Below are positions 24,826 through 33,618 of a DNA stretch of 64,000 bases, one piece after another. The notes under the pieces were generated by a model. It was given only the letters and a program-made list of their open reading frames with translations. It made no database searches and was not told the DNA's origin. Within the stretch, counting starts at the first letter, position 1, and every line of letters starts with the position of its first letter. The position numbers and the translations under genes were made by a program. Origin of the DNA: UBA1189 sp045612065 (GTDB lineage Bacteria > Bacteroidota > Bacteroidia > Bacteroidales > Bacteroidaceae); contig JAZKYH010000059.1 of NCBI GenBank assembly GCA_045612065.1, positions 1-64,000 of the forward strand, given 5' to 3'.

Positions 24826-25133
24826 TATAGTAAAACCGTAGAATCATACAGCTCGAATTTTGAGAACGAAGAAAATCTTGACAAAAAATATCGGGGCTAA
24901 TAAATTGGAATAGTGATTGTTATTCTGAAAATTGGCTTCTGAGAATCGATTCTTTTTATTCGTCCGTCCCTTTGCTCGGAAATATCGTACGGATGAGTCA
25001 TTTACTTTGGTATAAAAACACCTCCTGCAATCTGCTGGAGGTGTTTATTGTATTCTGGTTATAAACTTTGAGAAGTGGGGTTTATCTTCCGCTGGCAACT
25101 CATCGTTCATTGCTGATAGCTCATTTTCACTCT
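24826..25133. other. Intergenic region between the peptide gene and lysA
   Basis: No gene seen. It contains AT-rich sequence without a recognisable promoter, a bidirectional terminator at 25017-25045, and a degenerate phrase segment (25075-25135, with GCTCATTTTCACTCTC-type words) just after the lysA stop codon. Confidence 0.6.
25017..25045. terminator. Bidirectional terminator between convergent transcripts
   Basis: 9-bp arms AACACCTCC/GGAGGTGTT (25017-25025 and 25037-25045), flanked by A residues on the left and T residues on the right, so it can serve lysA (minus) as well as upstream plus-strand transcription. Confidence 0.75.
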
Positions 25134-26294
25134 CTAAATCTCCTCGCTGAGGTAACCCTTGGGGAGTTCGTGGCAGTTGTACTGCGATGCCATGACTTCA
25201 CCATAGGCACCGGCGGAGCGGATGGCGATGAAGTCGCCACGATGGGTGGCGTTGAGGTCGATGGCCTTACCGAACACGTCGGAACTCTCGCACACGGGAC
25301 CTACAACATCGTAGGTCACCTCGGCTTCGTCGGATGAGATATTCTCGATGCGGTGATAGGCCTGGTAGAGGGCAGGGCGGATGAGCTCGGTCATGCTGCC
25401 ATCGATGATGGCAAAGCGCTTGCAGGTGCCCTCCTTGATGTAGAGCACGCGCGAGATAAGGCTACCACACTGGGCCACGACGCTACGGCCAAGCTCGAAA
25501 TGTACGGTTTGACCGGGTTGCACGTGCAGGTGCTTGCGGAAGGTGTCGAAGTAGGCGTGGAAGTCGGGGATAGGCTTATGGTTGGGGTGACCATAGTCGA
25601 TGCCCAAGCCACCACCTACGTTGATGCTACGGATGGGGTATTTGCGACGCTCGAAGAGTTCGGTGAGTTCGTTCACACGATTGCACAGGGCCACGAAGTC
25701 AATCATGTCCAATATCTGCGAACCGATGTGGAAGTGTACGCCCTCGAAGTCGATGTAGGGTAGGGCAAGGGCTTGCTCAATGACGCTCTCAATCTGCTCG
25801 AGGTTGATGCCAAACTTGTTCTCGGCCAGGCCGGTGGTGATGTTGCTATGCGTGTGGGCACCCACGTTGGGGTTGATGCGCAGGGCGATGCGGGCTGTCT
25901 TGCCCTTCTTCGCGGCGAGTTCGTTGATGATGAGGAGCTCGGCCTCGGACTCTACATTGAAGCAATGGATGTTGTAGTCGAGGGCGAGGTTAATCTCACG
26001 GTCGCTCTTGCCTACACCGGCAAACACGACCTTGCTGGCGGGGAAGCCGGCCTCGATAGCGGCACGCACCTCGCCACCGCTCACGCAATCGGCTCCGAAG
26101 CCTGCGGCACTGATGATGCGCAACACCTTGGGGTTGGCATTGGCCTTGATGGCATAGTGTACCTCATATTCGGGGTTGTGGCACACCTCTTCACGGATGG
26201 TGTCGAGGGTGTCGCGCAACACCTGAGTATCGTAATAGTAGAATGGCGTGTCAATATCCTTGAAACGCTCGATGGGGAAGGTTCCTTTTATCAT
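25134..26294 (-). CDS. lysA: Diaminopimelate decarboxylase
   Basis: A 386-residue fold type III PLP decarboxylase converting meso-diaminopimelate to lysine. The PLP Lys is in HYAIKANANP (about residue 49); HFHIGSQ, the Gly-rich phosphate loop NVGGGLGIDYG, and the dimer-interface Cys motif GPVCESSDVFG are all present. Length is close to the family norm. It lies 108 bp downstream of lysC on the same strand; the junction is filled with short phrase repeats. Confidence 0.96.
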   Translation of the reverse strand: MIKGTFPIERFKDIDTPFYYYDTQVLRDTLDTIREEVCHNPEYEVHYAIKANANPKVLRIISAAGFGADCVSGGEVRAAIEAGFPASKVVFAGVGKSDREINLALDYNIHCFNVESEAELLIINELAAKKGKTARIALRINPNVGAHTHSNITTGLAENKFGINLEQIESVIEQALALPYIDFEGVHFHIGSQILDMIDFVALCNRVNELTELFERRKYPIRSINVGGGLGIDYGHPNHKPIPDFHAYFDTFRKHLHVQPGQTVHFELGRSVVAQCGSLISRVLYIKEGTCKRFAIIDGSMTELIRPALYQAYHRIENISSDEAEVTYDVVGPVCESSDVFGKAIDLNATHRGDFIAIRSAGAYGEVMASQYNCHELPKGYLSEEI

Positions 26295-26296
26295 TG

Positions 26297-26405
26297 GAGT
26301 GAAAAGTTAAGAGTTAAGAGTGAAGAGTTGAGTGTGAAGAGTGAAAAGTTAAAAGACTCAATGTCGCGATGTATGCAACTCTTCACTCTTCACTTTTCCC
26401 TCTTA
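26297..26405. repeat. Junction phrase repeat (AGAGTTAAGAGTGAAG type)
   Basis: The entire lysC-lysA junction consists of degenerate words such as AAGAGTTAAGAGTGAAGAG and, inverted at the other end, CAACTCTTCACTCTTCAC. The two ends can pair, forming a loose palindrome. Confidence 0.7.
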
Positions 26406-27719
26406 ACTATTGAAAAGCTTATCCTGCAATGCCTGAAGGGCACGCTTCTTGTCGCTCTCCTTGATGAGGAACGAGATGTTGTAGTTGCTACCGCCGAACG
26501 AAATCATACGTACGGGGATGTCGCGCATGGCATCCATGGCGCGGGCCTCGAAGCCTACGTTCTCCCAATCCATGTCGCCCACCACGCAGATGATGCACAT
26601 GTTGTGGTCGATGCTTACGGTGCCGTACTTCTTGAGGTCGTGAACAATCTCGTTGAGGTGCTTGGTGTTGTCGATACTCATTGACACACCCACCTCAGAG
26701 GTGCAGATCATGTCGATGGAGGTATGGTAACTCTCGAAAATCTCGAACACTTTGCGGAGGAAACCGTGGGCCAGGAGCATGCGGCTCGACTTGATCTTGA
26801 TGGCGGTGATATTTTCCTTGGCGGCTACGGCCTTGATGGTGCCGGGGTCGGCATCGTTGTTGATGGTGGTGCCGGGTGCCTCGGGCTCCATGGTGTTGAG
26901 GAGTTTAACGGGGATGTTGGCAAACTTTGCAGGCTGTACGCAAGTGGGGTGGAGGATCTTGGCTCCGAAGTAACCCAACTCGGCGGCCTCCTCGAAGTGG
27001 AGGTGACGTACGGCGGTGGTGCCCTCTACGACACGGGGGTCATTGTTGTGCATGCCGTCGATGTCGGTCCAAATCTGAATCTCGCTGGCTCCTACGGCGG
27101 CACCGATGAGCGATGCGGTGTAGTCGCTGCCACCACGCTGGAGGTTGTCGACCTCGCCATTGATGTTGCGGCAGATGAAGCCCTGAGTGATGTAAATCTG
27201 CACCTTGGGGCTATTGGCCAATACGTCGGTAAGCTTCTCCTTGATATAGGCAGCATCGGGCTCACCGTTCTTGTCGGTGCGCATATAGTCGAGCGCAGCG
27301 ATGAGGTGGGTACTGATGCCTTGCTCCTTGAGGTAGTTGGTCACCATGTTGGTAGAGATAATCTCTCCCTGAGCCAAAATGATACGCTCCTCAACAGAGG
27401 TGAAGAGTTGCTTGGTGAATGAACGGAGATAGTTGAAAACTTCCTTTACCAAGGCTGAGGTTTGCTGCTTGTACTCTTCGGTGTTATAGAGTTCGTTGAT
27501 ATGCTTCTTGTAGAGGCCTTCGAGTTTGTTGATGACCTCGTTGGCACCCTCGGGATTATTGTGGGCAAGATAGCCACAGATTTCTACCAATGAGTTGGTA
27601 GTACCTGACATGGCTGAGAGCACTACAATCTTGTCTTCGCCATCGTTGATGAGCGAAGCAACATTCTTCATACGTGCTGCGGAACCTACTGAGGTGCCGC
27701 CAAATTTCATTACTTTCAT
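26403..27719 (-). CDS. lysC: Aspartate kinase (monofunctional)
   Basis: A 438-residue aspartokinase starting MKVMKFGGTSVGS, with the kinase domain to about residue 290 (QRGGSDYTASLIGAAVGA, WTDIDGM) and two ACT domains (about 300-438; IKIKSSRMLLAHGFLRKVF; MICTSEVGVSMSID). It catalyses the first step of the aspartate family pathway. No homoserine dehydrogenase fusion is present. The order ftsE-lysC-lysA appears to be a conserved Bacteroidales arrangement (from memory). Confidence 0.95.
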   Translation of the reverse strand: MKVMKFGGTSVGSAARMKNVASLINDGEDKIVVLSAMSGTTNSLVEICGYLAHNNPEGANEVINKLEGLYKKHINELYNTEEYKQQTSALVKEVFNYLRSFTKQLFTSVEERIILAQGEIISTNMVTNYLKEQGISTHLIAALDYMRTDKNGEPDAAYIKEKLTDVLANSPKVQIYITQGFICRNINGEVDNLQRGGSDYTASLIGAAVGASEIQIWTDIDGMHNNDPRVVEGTTAVRHLHFEEAAELGYFGAKILHPTCVQPAKFANIPVKLLNTMEPEAPGTTINNDADPGTIKAVAAKENITAIKIKSSRMLLAHGFLRKVFEIFESYHTSIDMICTSEVGVSMSIDNTKHLNEIVHDLKKYGTVSIDHNMCIICVVGDMDWENVGFEARAMDAMRDIPVRMISFGGSNYNISFLIKESDKKRALQALQDKLFNS

Positions 27720-27730
27720 TATCGTAAGTG

Positions 27731-28618
27731 TTATTGATTATTTTCTATGTTGTTTTCTGTATCATTGCCTGTAGCTTCTTCTTGGGCTTCTTGAGTATCC
27801 TGAGATATAGGAGCTTCCGTTGCTACTGTTGCTTCTGCAACTTCCGGGGTCTCTGTGATTTCTATAGCTTCTGAAGCTTCTGAAGCTTCTGAAGTTTCTG
27901 AAGTCTTCTGACAATCTGTACTGTCCGTCGCTTTCGTTTCTTCTTGTTCTGACATTTTTTGCTCTATCACTCGGTGATTCTCACAGCGATATACCCTGCC
28001 AGGAAACTCCTCGAGTAATTGTAGATTATGGGTCGTCATGATAACAGTAGACCCATTAGTGCGTATGTTGCGCAATAATTGCACAATCTGTCGTCCGGTT
28101 TCGGGGTCGAGATTACCCGTAGGCTCATCGGCCAAAATGATTTCTGGAGTGTTCAGTATGGCACGGGCAATAACTATGCGCTGCTGCTCGCCACCAGAGA
28201 GCTCATGAGGCATCTTGTAACCTTTGGTCTGCATACCTACCTGCTCCAACACCTCCTCGATGCGGAACTGGCGTTTGCGTTTGTCGCTCCAACCTGTTGC
28301 CTTAAGTACAAAGTCAAGATTGTCGCGTACATTGCGGTCGGTGAGTAGTTGGAAGTCCTGAAACACAATACCGATGCGCTTGCGTAGTGGGGGAATCTGC
28401 TTGCGACGGATATGTGTCATGTCATAGCCTAATACTTCAGCATTGCCGCTGTGTATATCCAACTCGCCATACATTGTCTTGAGTAAACTCGATTTACCCG
28501 AACCGACCTTACCGATAAGGTATATGAACTCGCCTTTTTGAATATCTAATCCTACATTCTCCAGCACAATCGTCTCTTGCTGGCGAATATCGACATTATG
28601 GTAGCTTATCTGTGACAT
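27731..28618 (-). CDS. ftsE: FtsE-like ABC transporter ATP-binding protein with acidic disordered tail
   Basis: A 295-residue ATPase. The first 220 residues are a complete ABC domain: Walker A GKVGSGKSS, Q-loop FQDFQLL, signature LSGGEQQR, Walker B IILADEPTGNLD, and H-loop TTHN. The best match is FtsE, partner of FtsX in cell division and peptidoglycan hydrolase control. About 75 C-terminal residues are Glu/Thr/Ala/Ser-rich and low-complexity, partly encoded by a 9-bp microsatellite (27864-27911). Tails of this kind are unusual for FtsE. lysC follows after 11 bp. Confidence 0.87.
   Translation of the reverse strand: MSQISYHNVDIRQQETIVLENVGLDIQKGEFIYLIGKVGSGKSSLLKTMYGELDIHSGNAEVLGYDMTHIRRKQIPPLRKRIGIVFQDFQLLTDRNVRDNLDFVLKATGWSDKRKRQFRIEEVLEQVGMQTKGYKMPHELSGGEQQRIVIARAILNTPEIILADEPTGNLDPETGRQIVQLLRNIRTNGSTVIMTTHNLQLLEEFPGRVYRCENHRVIEQKMSEQEETKATDSTDCQKTSETSEASEASEAIEITETPEVAEATVATEAPISQDTQEAQEEATGNDTENNIENNQ
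27864..27911. repeat. 9-bp microsatellite in the ftsE tail
   Basis: Tandem copies of GCTTCTGAA with small variations (plus-strand sense), coding for Ser-Glu-Ala on the minus strand. In-frame copy-number change would alter tail length without disrupting the gene. Confidence 0.8.
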
Positions 28619-28666
28619 CCTTCTTATTATCTGTGTCTCTTTATGTTCTGTTATTTTGCCAATGGA

Positions 28667-31438
28667 TTATTGTATCCATATCTTTTCTACTGCTACACTA
28701 CCATCGCTATATTGTGTGCGTACAACGTTGACTCCCTTTTGAGGTGTGTTATGGCACTTTCCGTCAAGAGAGTAGTAGCTTACGTTAATGATGGTGGTGT
28801 TTGTAGTGGTTTTGTCTATTCTTGTTTCTGTTTCAATCTCCTTGCCCAAGTAGAGGTTTTCTATATCAGAACTTGACAAAGAATAGTTGTAGAAACGTAC
28901 ATCATCGATGTCTGCTTTGAGCAAAGGATCGCTGGCAAATTGGCTACGTCCGATATAGTTGAATACGGGTTTGAAATCTGCAGTGCGTACAGTCATGTCG
29001 GTTGATACTGCTTGTCTCTTACCATCAACATAAGCAATAATGCTGTCTTTGCTAATGGTGATAGCTATGTGTTGCCATGCATAGGTCGTTTTCAACTTGC
29101 AGATATCCATTCGTTGCTCGGAGTCTCCGTTCTTTGCTGCAAGACGCATCATACCGTTGTCGGCATTGGCTGTAAGAAACATGTATTGTTGCTCGCCGTT
29201 TCCAAAGTCAAAGATGCGTTGCCACATGCTGCCAGAGTACCACTTCAACCAAAGTGAGATAGTCATCTCCTCGCGGTGGGCGATGGCGGTGGGGAGTTGG
29301 ACGAAGTTGGAGGTGCCGTTGAGTTTCAATGCGTAGCTGTCGACCTTGCCTGTGGCGTAGCTTACCTTGCCGTAGTGGTCGCAATGCATGAAGTGGCCTG
29401 TCTGGTCGTTGAGGGTGTTCTCAAATGAGTAGGATGCTATGAGCTCCTGAGCGTCGGTGGTGCAGGCCGTTACGACTTCCTCTTTTCTGTTTGAGCGGTT
29501 CTGTGAGTAGTCGATGGCTCTAACCTTATACTCGTAGGTCTGTCCCTGGGTAACGGTGTTGTCGACAAATGTGGTGTCGGTAATGTTGCGTGCTATGGTG
29601 TTCCACTCGCCATCGGGTGAAGCGGCTCTCAGGATGGCGTATCCGGCAATATCCTTGCTGGTGCTGGCACTCCATGACAATGCGATGGTGCTTCCGGTAG
29701 GTGTGGCCTGGACGTTGGTCGGAGCGGTAGGTCTTGATTTCTCGCAATCTGCGTCAACGGGTAACAGGCGCCATAGCTGCTGGTCGGAGCCGTTTATGAC
29801 GTTCTGTATGACTGAAGCTCCATCGGAAGTGGAGCCTCCCGAAACCTCGAGGCACAGGCCGCTATGACGGCTGATGATGTAGTAGTAGCTATCTCCTGCA
29901 TACTGGAAATACCACTGCTCCAGGTTGTCTCCCGCATTGTAAAGGATGATCTCGCCTCCACTGTTGAGGTTCCCATTCAATACGTTCATGCTCAGGGTTG
30001 TTGATGCACCTGCATTGTAGATGTGGAAATAGCTGAAGTCACCGCCTGAACGGCTGTCTACCGGACTGACATCCCAGTGCTGGTATTGCTTGCCAGAGAC
30101 TTTTCTTCCTTGGCTAATCTTGGTTCCTCGTGATGTTGCACCGCTCTGGGGCATCAATAACTTGGATGATTTCTTGTTCATGATGATGTACGTGCCATCG
30201 ATAGGAGCAAGGGGCACATCTTCGCCGGTGTGAATCTCGAGGACGCGCTCGGCGTTGGTCTGGCCATTCTGATAGCCTGTGCCTCCGGGGAGGTCCATGA
30301 TGTATTCGTGCATGGGGCCATAGCCGTCAAAGTAGACTACCTTGTCTTGCGACACGATGCGGTATGACGAATTGTTGGCCTGTCGTTCTGATGTGCCACC
30401 AAATGCTTGTACACGTCCGTCAGGCATACGGTATACCGATGCAGCAGTCCAATGGGGACGGTCCTCACCGTAGGCTAAGCGTTCACCAAATGTTGCTTTG
30501 CAGTATTCTCCACGAGCACGGCCATCGAATCCCCACCATATACCAGTCTGCATACCATATTCTACACCTACCATGGCCTCCATCACGTTGTGTAACTCAT
30601 CGGCTGTAGCATAATGACCATTATTGCGTACAGTCGTGAAGAAACTTGCATAATTATCAAATGAACCTGCTAACTGGTGAGTGTTACCTTCATCCAAATA
30701 AGGACTCAAACCATTGTACCACTTCAGAGCTTCATCACAATTGAGCGTATTACCACCACTTACGCGGATACCTTCGAAGTATTCGTCAGCTTGCATCAGT
30801 CGGCATATCTCCCTAAAGTTAGCCATCGAACCTTGATTCCAAGCTGTATAGTCTGCCTCATTGAAAGGAGCAATAGATACGACGTTGAACCCCTTGGCAC
30901 GACAATACTCTGTCGTTGCTTTGAATAGCTTAATCCATTCGGCAGGTTTTCCCTTGTAGTTTTTGCGGTGTTGTGCTGCTTTTTGTTTCCATGCTTCCCA
31001 TGCTTCTTCGTTTTCGAAGTTCTTTTCCTCGTTGTCGCACAATACCTCATGGTCGCAGTTGAGTGCAATATTCTTTACTCCAGTAAATCCAATCAGCCTC
31101 AATCGTTCGTCAAGATCTTTTTTCTGCTCTTCGGATAGTTGCAAGTCGTCACCTATAAGATCGCTTGGCTGAAATGAAACACGCCCTACTCCTAATTGTT
31201 CCTTACCAATGAATATAGTACCTCGACGCACGTTCCATTCGTCAGGCCAGGCGGTATCTAATCCCCAAAGAACAGGTGTCTTAATACCCTCGTCATTGGT
31301 ATTGAAGACGAGAGTGGCATCTGTTTGCTTATTGGCGTTCAGATAGTCATTGGCTGATGCCGTCTGTTGGGCATCTTGAGCATGCGTCTGCAATGCGGAG
31401 CAAATTGCTATGCAAGGTATTAGGAACATTTTTTTCAT
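28667..31438 (-). CDS. Secreted multidomain protein, putative GH30-like glycosidase with lectin, FN3 and LamG modules
   Basis: A 923-residue exported protein (signal peptide FLIPCIAICSALQTHA). The N-terminal half resembles a clan GH-A TIM barrel: VVSIAPFNEADYT has the Asn-Glu acid/base pair, and VEYGMQTGIWWGFDG may carry the nucleophile. Next are a ricin-type beta-trefoil lectin domain (about 430-570; QHWDVSPV, EQWYFQYAG, QQLWRLLPV), a fibronectin type III domain (about 575-665), and a LamG/concanavalin-like domain (about 675-835), then a short C-terminal module resembling Bacteroidetes secretion signals. The substrate is unknown. The lectin modules suggest complex or host glycans. No SusC/SusD pair is adjacent. 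It probably leads the transcript into ftsE (48-bp gap). Confidence 0.75.
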   Translation of the reverse strand: MKKMFLIPCIAICSALQTHAQDAQQTASANDYLNANKQTDATLVFNTNDEGIKTPVLWGLDTAWPDEWNVRRGTIFIGKEQLGVGRVSFQPSDLIGDDLQLSEEQKKDLDERLRLIGFTGVKNIALNCDHEVLCDNEEKNFENEEAWEAWKQKAAQHRKNYKGKPAEWIKLFKATTEYCRAKGFNVVSIAPFNEADYTAWNQGSMANFREICRLMQADEYFEGIRVSGGNTLNCDEALKWYNGLSPYLDEGNTHQLAGSFDNYASFFTTVRNNGHYATADELHNVMEAMVGVEYGMQTGIWWGFDGRARGEYCKATFGERLAYGEDRPHWTAASVYRMPDGRVQAFGGTSERQANNSSYRIVSQDKVVYFDGYGPMHEYIMDLPGGTGYQNGQTNAERVLEIHTGEDVPLAPIDGTYIIMNKKSSKLLMPQSGATSRGTKISQGRKVSGKQYQHWDVSPVDSRSGGDFSYFHIYNAGASTTLSMNVLNGNLNSGGEIILYNAGDNLEQWYFQYAGDSYYYIISRHSGLCLEVSGGSTSDGASVIQNVINGSDQQLWRLLPVDADCEKSRPTAPTNVQATPTGSTIALSWSASTSKDIAGYAILRAASPDGEWNTIARNITDTTFVDNTVTQGQTYEYKVRAIDYSQNRSNRKEEVVTACTTDAQELIASYSFENTLNDQTGHFMHCDHYGKVSYATGKVDSYALKLNGTSNFVQLPTAIAHREEMTISLWLKWYSGSMWQRIFDFGNGEQQYMFLTANADNGMMRLAAKNGDSEQRMDICKLKTTYAWQHIAITISKDSIIAYVDGKRQAVSTDMTVRTADFKPVFNYIGRSQFASDPLLKADIDDVRFYNYSLSSSDIENLYLGKEIETETRIDKTTTNTTIINVSYYSLDGKCHNTPQKGVNVVRTQYSDGSVAVEKIWIQ

Positions 31439-31479
31439 AGTAGGGTAGTGTCTATGTGTTGAAAAACTGAAGATATTTG

Positions 31480-31848
31480 TTAACTCTCTATGCCGTAATA
31501 TTCATTCCATTGGCGTTCCACCTCTTTCCAATCCACCACTTCGCCATCGGCTACGGCTTCGGCTTGTTTCAAGGCTTCGTCGCGTTGTTTGCGCTCGGCG
31601 TAGCGTTCCTTCATAGTCTCTATGGTGGCATCATCAAGGATGTGGATTACGCCACGGCGTATGCATTCTTCCAACTCTTTGGGACCGAAGGCTTTGCCCT
31701 GTACGTTAAAGTCTGATATGTTGAATTCGAATATGGTGCGTAGGGTATGGCGCACCAACTTTTGTTGGTTACGATTTCCTGCCATCTTGCGACCAAGCAG
31801 TTTGCCAATGATGGTTATCTCGCGTTGTGAAAACTTGTTTCTGCCCAT
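31480..31848 (-). CDS. Conserved hypothetical protein (122 aa)
   Basis: A basic N-terminal half (MGRNKFSQREITIIGKLLGRKMAGN), the segment FNISDFNVQGKAFGPKELEE, and an acidic helical C-terminus. It looks like an uncharacterised Bacteroidetes family; I cannot name a domain. Helical and charged, with no signal peptide, so cytoplasmic. It lies between the putative glycosidase and the DUF4301 gene, all on the minus strand. Confidence 0.7.
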   Translation of the reverse strand: MGRNKFSQREITIIGKLLGRKMAGNRNQQKLVRHTLRTIFEFNISDFNVQGKAFGPKELEECIRRGVIHILDDATIETMKERYAERKQRDEALKQAEAVADGEVVDWKEVERQWNEYYGIES

Positions 31849-31876
31849 TCCAATAAAAGCATTCTTTATTATAAGA

Positions 31877-31952
31877 GAATCTTCACTACACTCAGAACAA
31901 TAAAGTATGTTTCCATAATGTTCTATTATTGTTCTGAGCGTAGCGAAGAATC
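31877..31952. repeat. Inverted repeat related to the MITE-like element
   Basis: 27-nt arms (31877-31903 and 31926-31952) match at 24 positions and contain TTCTGAGCGTAGCGAAGAAT, the core of the CHFERSEKS-type dispersed repeat. It lies between two minus-strand genes and could act as a stem-loop in the transcript. Confidence 0.75.
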
Positions 31953-31966
31953 TTTAGGACTAAAAT

Positions 31967-33499
31967 TTACTTCTGGTGTTGGTCGCGCAAGAGGTCGTTT
32001 ACCGTCTTCACGGGGTTGAAGGTTGTGAGAGGTACCTCTACGAAGATGGTGTTCCAGTCGCTCATAGCGCCATTCCACAGACCGGGAAGCTCAAGAGCCT
32101 TAAGTGAACGGCCACCCTTAGACTTTGATGAGATGAAGCCTGTTGACTTGTCTACATACTTGGGAAGGTCGAACTTTTCGCCCTTGTAGTTCTTGATGGC
32201 ACATACGAGGTCCACGGGGTTGAAGTGAGTGCCTTCGAGGAACATGGCCTTTTTTACAGGGTTATCCATGTCAATCTGTGAGCTTTCAAGGATCTGCAAT
32301 GATACAGTGCCATCGGCATTGTATGCCAAGAACGGACCACCACCAGGCTCACCTACATTCTGTACCATGCCGCAGACGCGCATAGGACGATTGAGTTTTT
32401 TCTTTAAATAAGTTACGAGCACCTCGCCCTTTAGTGTGTCGATGGCAGGGTGTTTGCAGCAGAGTTTGTTCTCGAGGAAGTCTACCATCTCTTGCAACTC
32501 TTCTTCTGTGCAATTGCCCTCATCAAGGCGACGCAAGTAGTTAAATGCTTTTTCTTGGAGTGATACGAGTATGCCTGCAAGCAGTTTCTTATAGGTAACG
32601 GTATCTTCTTTGAGACGATCAGGTACCACATTGTCAATATTCTTTACGAATACCACATCGGCATCCAAATCGTTAAGGTTCTCGATGAGTGCACCATGGC
32701 CACCTGGACGGAACACAAGGCTGCCGTCGGTGTCGCGGAAGGGGTTATTGTCCTTGTCGGCCGCAATAGTGTCAGTGCTGGCCTTTTGCTCAGAGAAAGT
32801 AATGTCGTATTTCACGTCAAATGCCTCTTCATAGCGGGGCAATACCCGATTTACGAGTTCCTTGAAGAGTTCACGATGCTCAGGAGATACCGTGAAATGT
32901 ACGTGTACATTCTTATCTTCGTCTTGTGCATAGAGCGCTCCTTCTACGAGATGTTCTTCGAGTGGAGTGCGCACGGTGCCATCAGTGTAGAGGTGGAAGA
33001 GCAAGAGTCCCTTGGGCAATTGACCGAAGTTAAGGCCTTCGGGATTGAGCAGTGCTGCCACCACTTGTCTGTGTTGGCCCTCTTCCATCAAAGTCTTGAT
33101 GTCTTTGCCATACAGCTCAGCACACTTTTCGTTGAGTGCGGCATAGAATCCGAAGAACTCGATGTGGTCGAAGAATACATGTTCAAAGTCTGTCACGGGC
33201 TCATCGTGTCCGCCAGTCAAGAATTCGAACAGGTTTTTAAACATACGGCTTGCAGCACCTGAGGCAGGTACAAACTTTACAATGCGGTGGTTGGACTGTA
33301 GGTATTCATTCCACTGGTTTGAAGCCTCTTCCAGAGTCTTTTCATCAGCTTTTACTATTCCATTGGATACAGAGGCAGCTCCATCAAGTGACAAGTAGGG
33401 GAATCCTTTCTTGAAACATTCCAACTGTTCCATCACTTGCACTTCAGTGACACCTCTCTTAGCAAACATTAATACGTCTTCTTGGGTAAACATAATCAT
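31967..33499 (-). CDS. DUF4301-family protein
   Basis: A 510-residue cytoplasmic protein matching the Bacteroidetes DUF4301 family: VKFVPASGAASRMFKNLFEF, PEGLNFGQLPKGLLLFHLYT, FRPGGHGALIENLNDLDADV, and a C-terminal GLWNGAMSDWNTIFVEVPL. The PASGAASRMFK segment and the GGHGALIENL region recall sugar nucleotidyltransferases, so a nucleotide-sugar role is possible but only an inference. Start codons at 33499 and 33493 are both possible. A good -7 element lies 22-29 nt upstream. Confidence 0.85.
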   Translation of the reverse strand: MIMFTQEDVLMFAKRGVTEVQVMEQLECFKKGFPYLSLDGAASVSNGIVKADEKTLEEASNQWNEYLQSNHRIVKFVPASGAASRMFKNLFEFLTGGHDEPVTDFEHVFFDHIEFFGFYAALNEKCAELYGKDIKTLMEEGQHRQVVAALLNPEGLNFGQLPKGLLLFHLYTDGTVRTPLEEHLVEGALYAQDEDKNVHVHFTVSPEHRELFKELVNRVLPRYEEAFDVKYDITFSEQKASTDTIAADKDNNPFRDTDGSLVFRPGGHGALIENLNDLDADVVFVKNIDNVVPDRLKEDTVTYKKLLAGILVSLQEKAFNYLRRLDEGNCTEEELQEMVDFLENKLCCKHPAIDTLKGEVLVTYLKKKLNRPMRVCGMVQNVGEPGGGPFLAYNADGTVSLQILESSQIDMDNPVKKAMFLEGTHFNPVDLVCAIKNYKGEKFDLPKYVDKSTGFISSKSKGGRSLKALELPGLWNGAMSDWNTIFVEVPLTTFNPVKTVNDLLRDQHQK

Positions 33500-33520
33500 A
33501 CCATTTTACAAATAACATGG

Positions 33521-33528
33521 CAAAGGTA
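33521..33528 (-). promoter_or_regulatory. DUF4301 gene promoter (-7 element)
   Basis: TACCTTTG on the minus strand, followed by GCC, 22 nt before the start codon. The -33 region lacks a clear TTTG at the right spacing. Confidence 0.5.
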
Positions 33529-33566
33529 AGAATAATCGACCAACTTAGCTAATAAATTTCAATAAA

Positions 33567-33598
33567 TTTGGCATTTCGTTCACCTTGTACTATTTTTG
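33567..33598 (+). promoter_or_regulatory. nadE promoter
   Basis: TTTG at 33567-33570, a 20-nt spacer and TATTTTTG at 33591-33598 exactly match the Bacteroidetes promoter layout. The ATG follows 20 nt later. Confidence 0.75.
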
Positions 33599-33618
33599 TA
33601 AAATAAAATACGAATACA

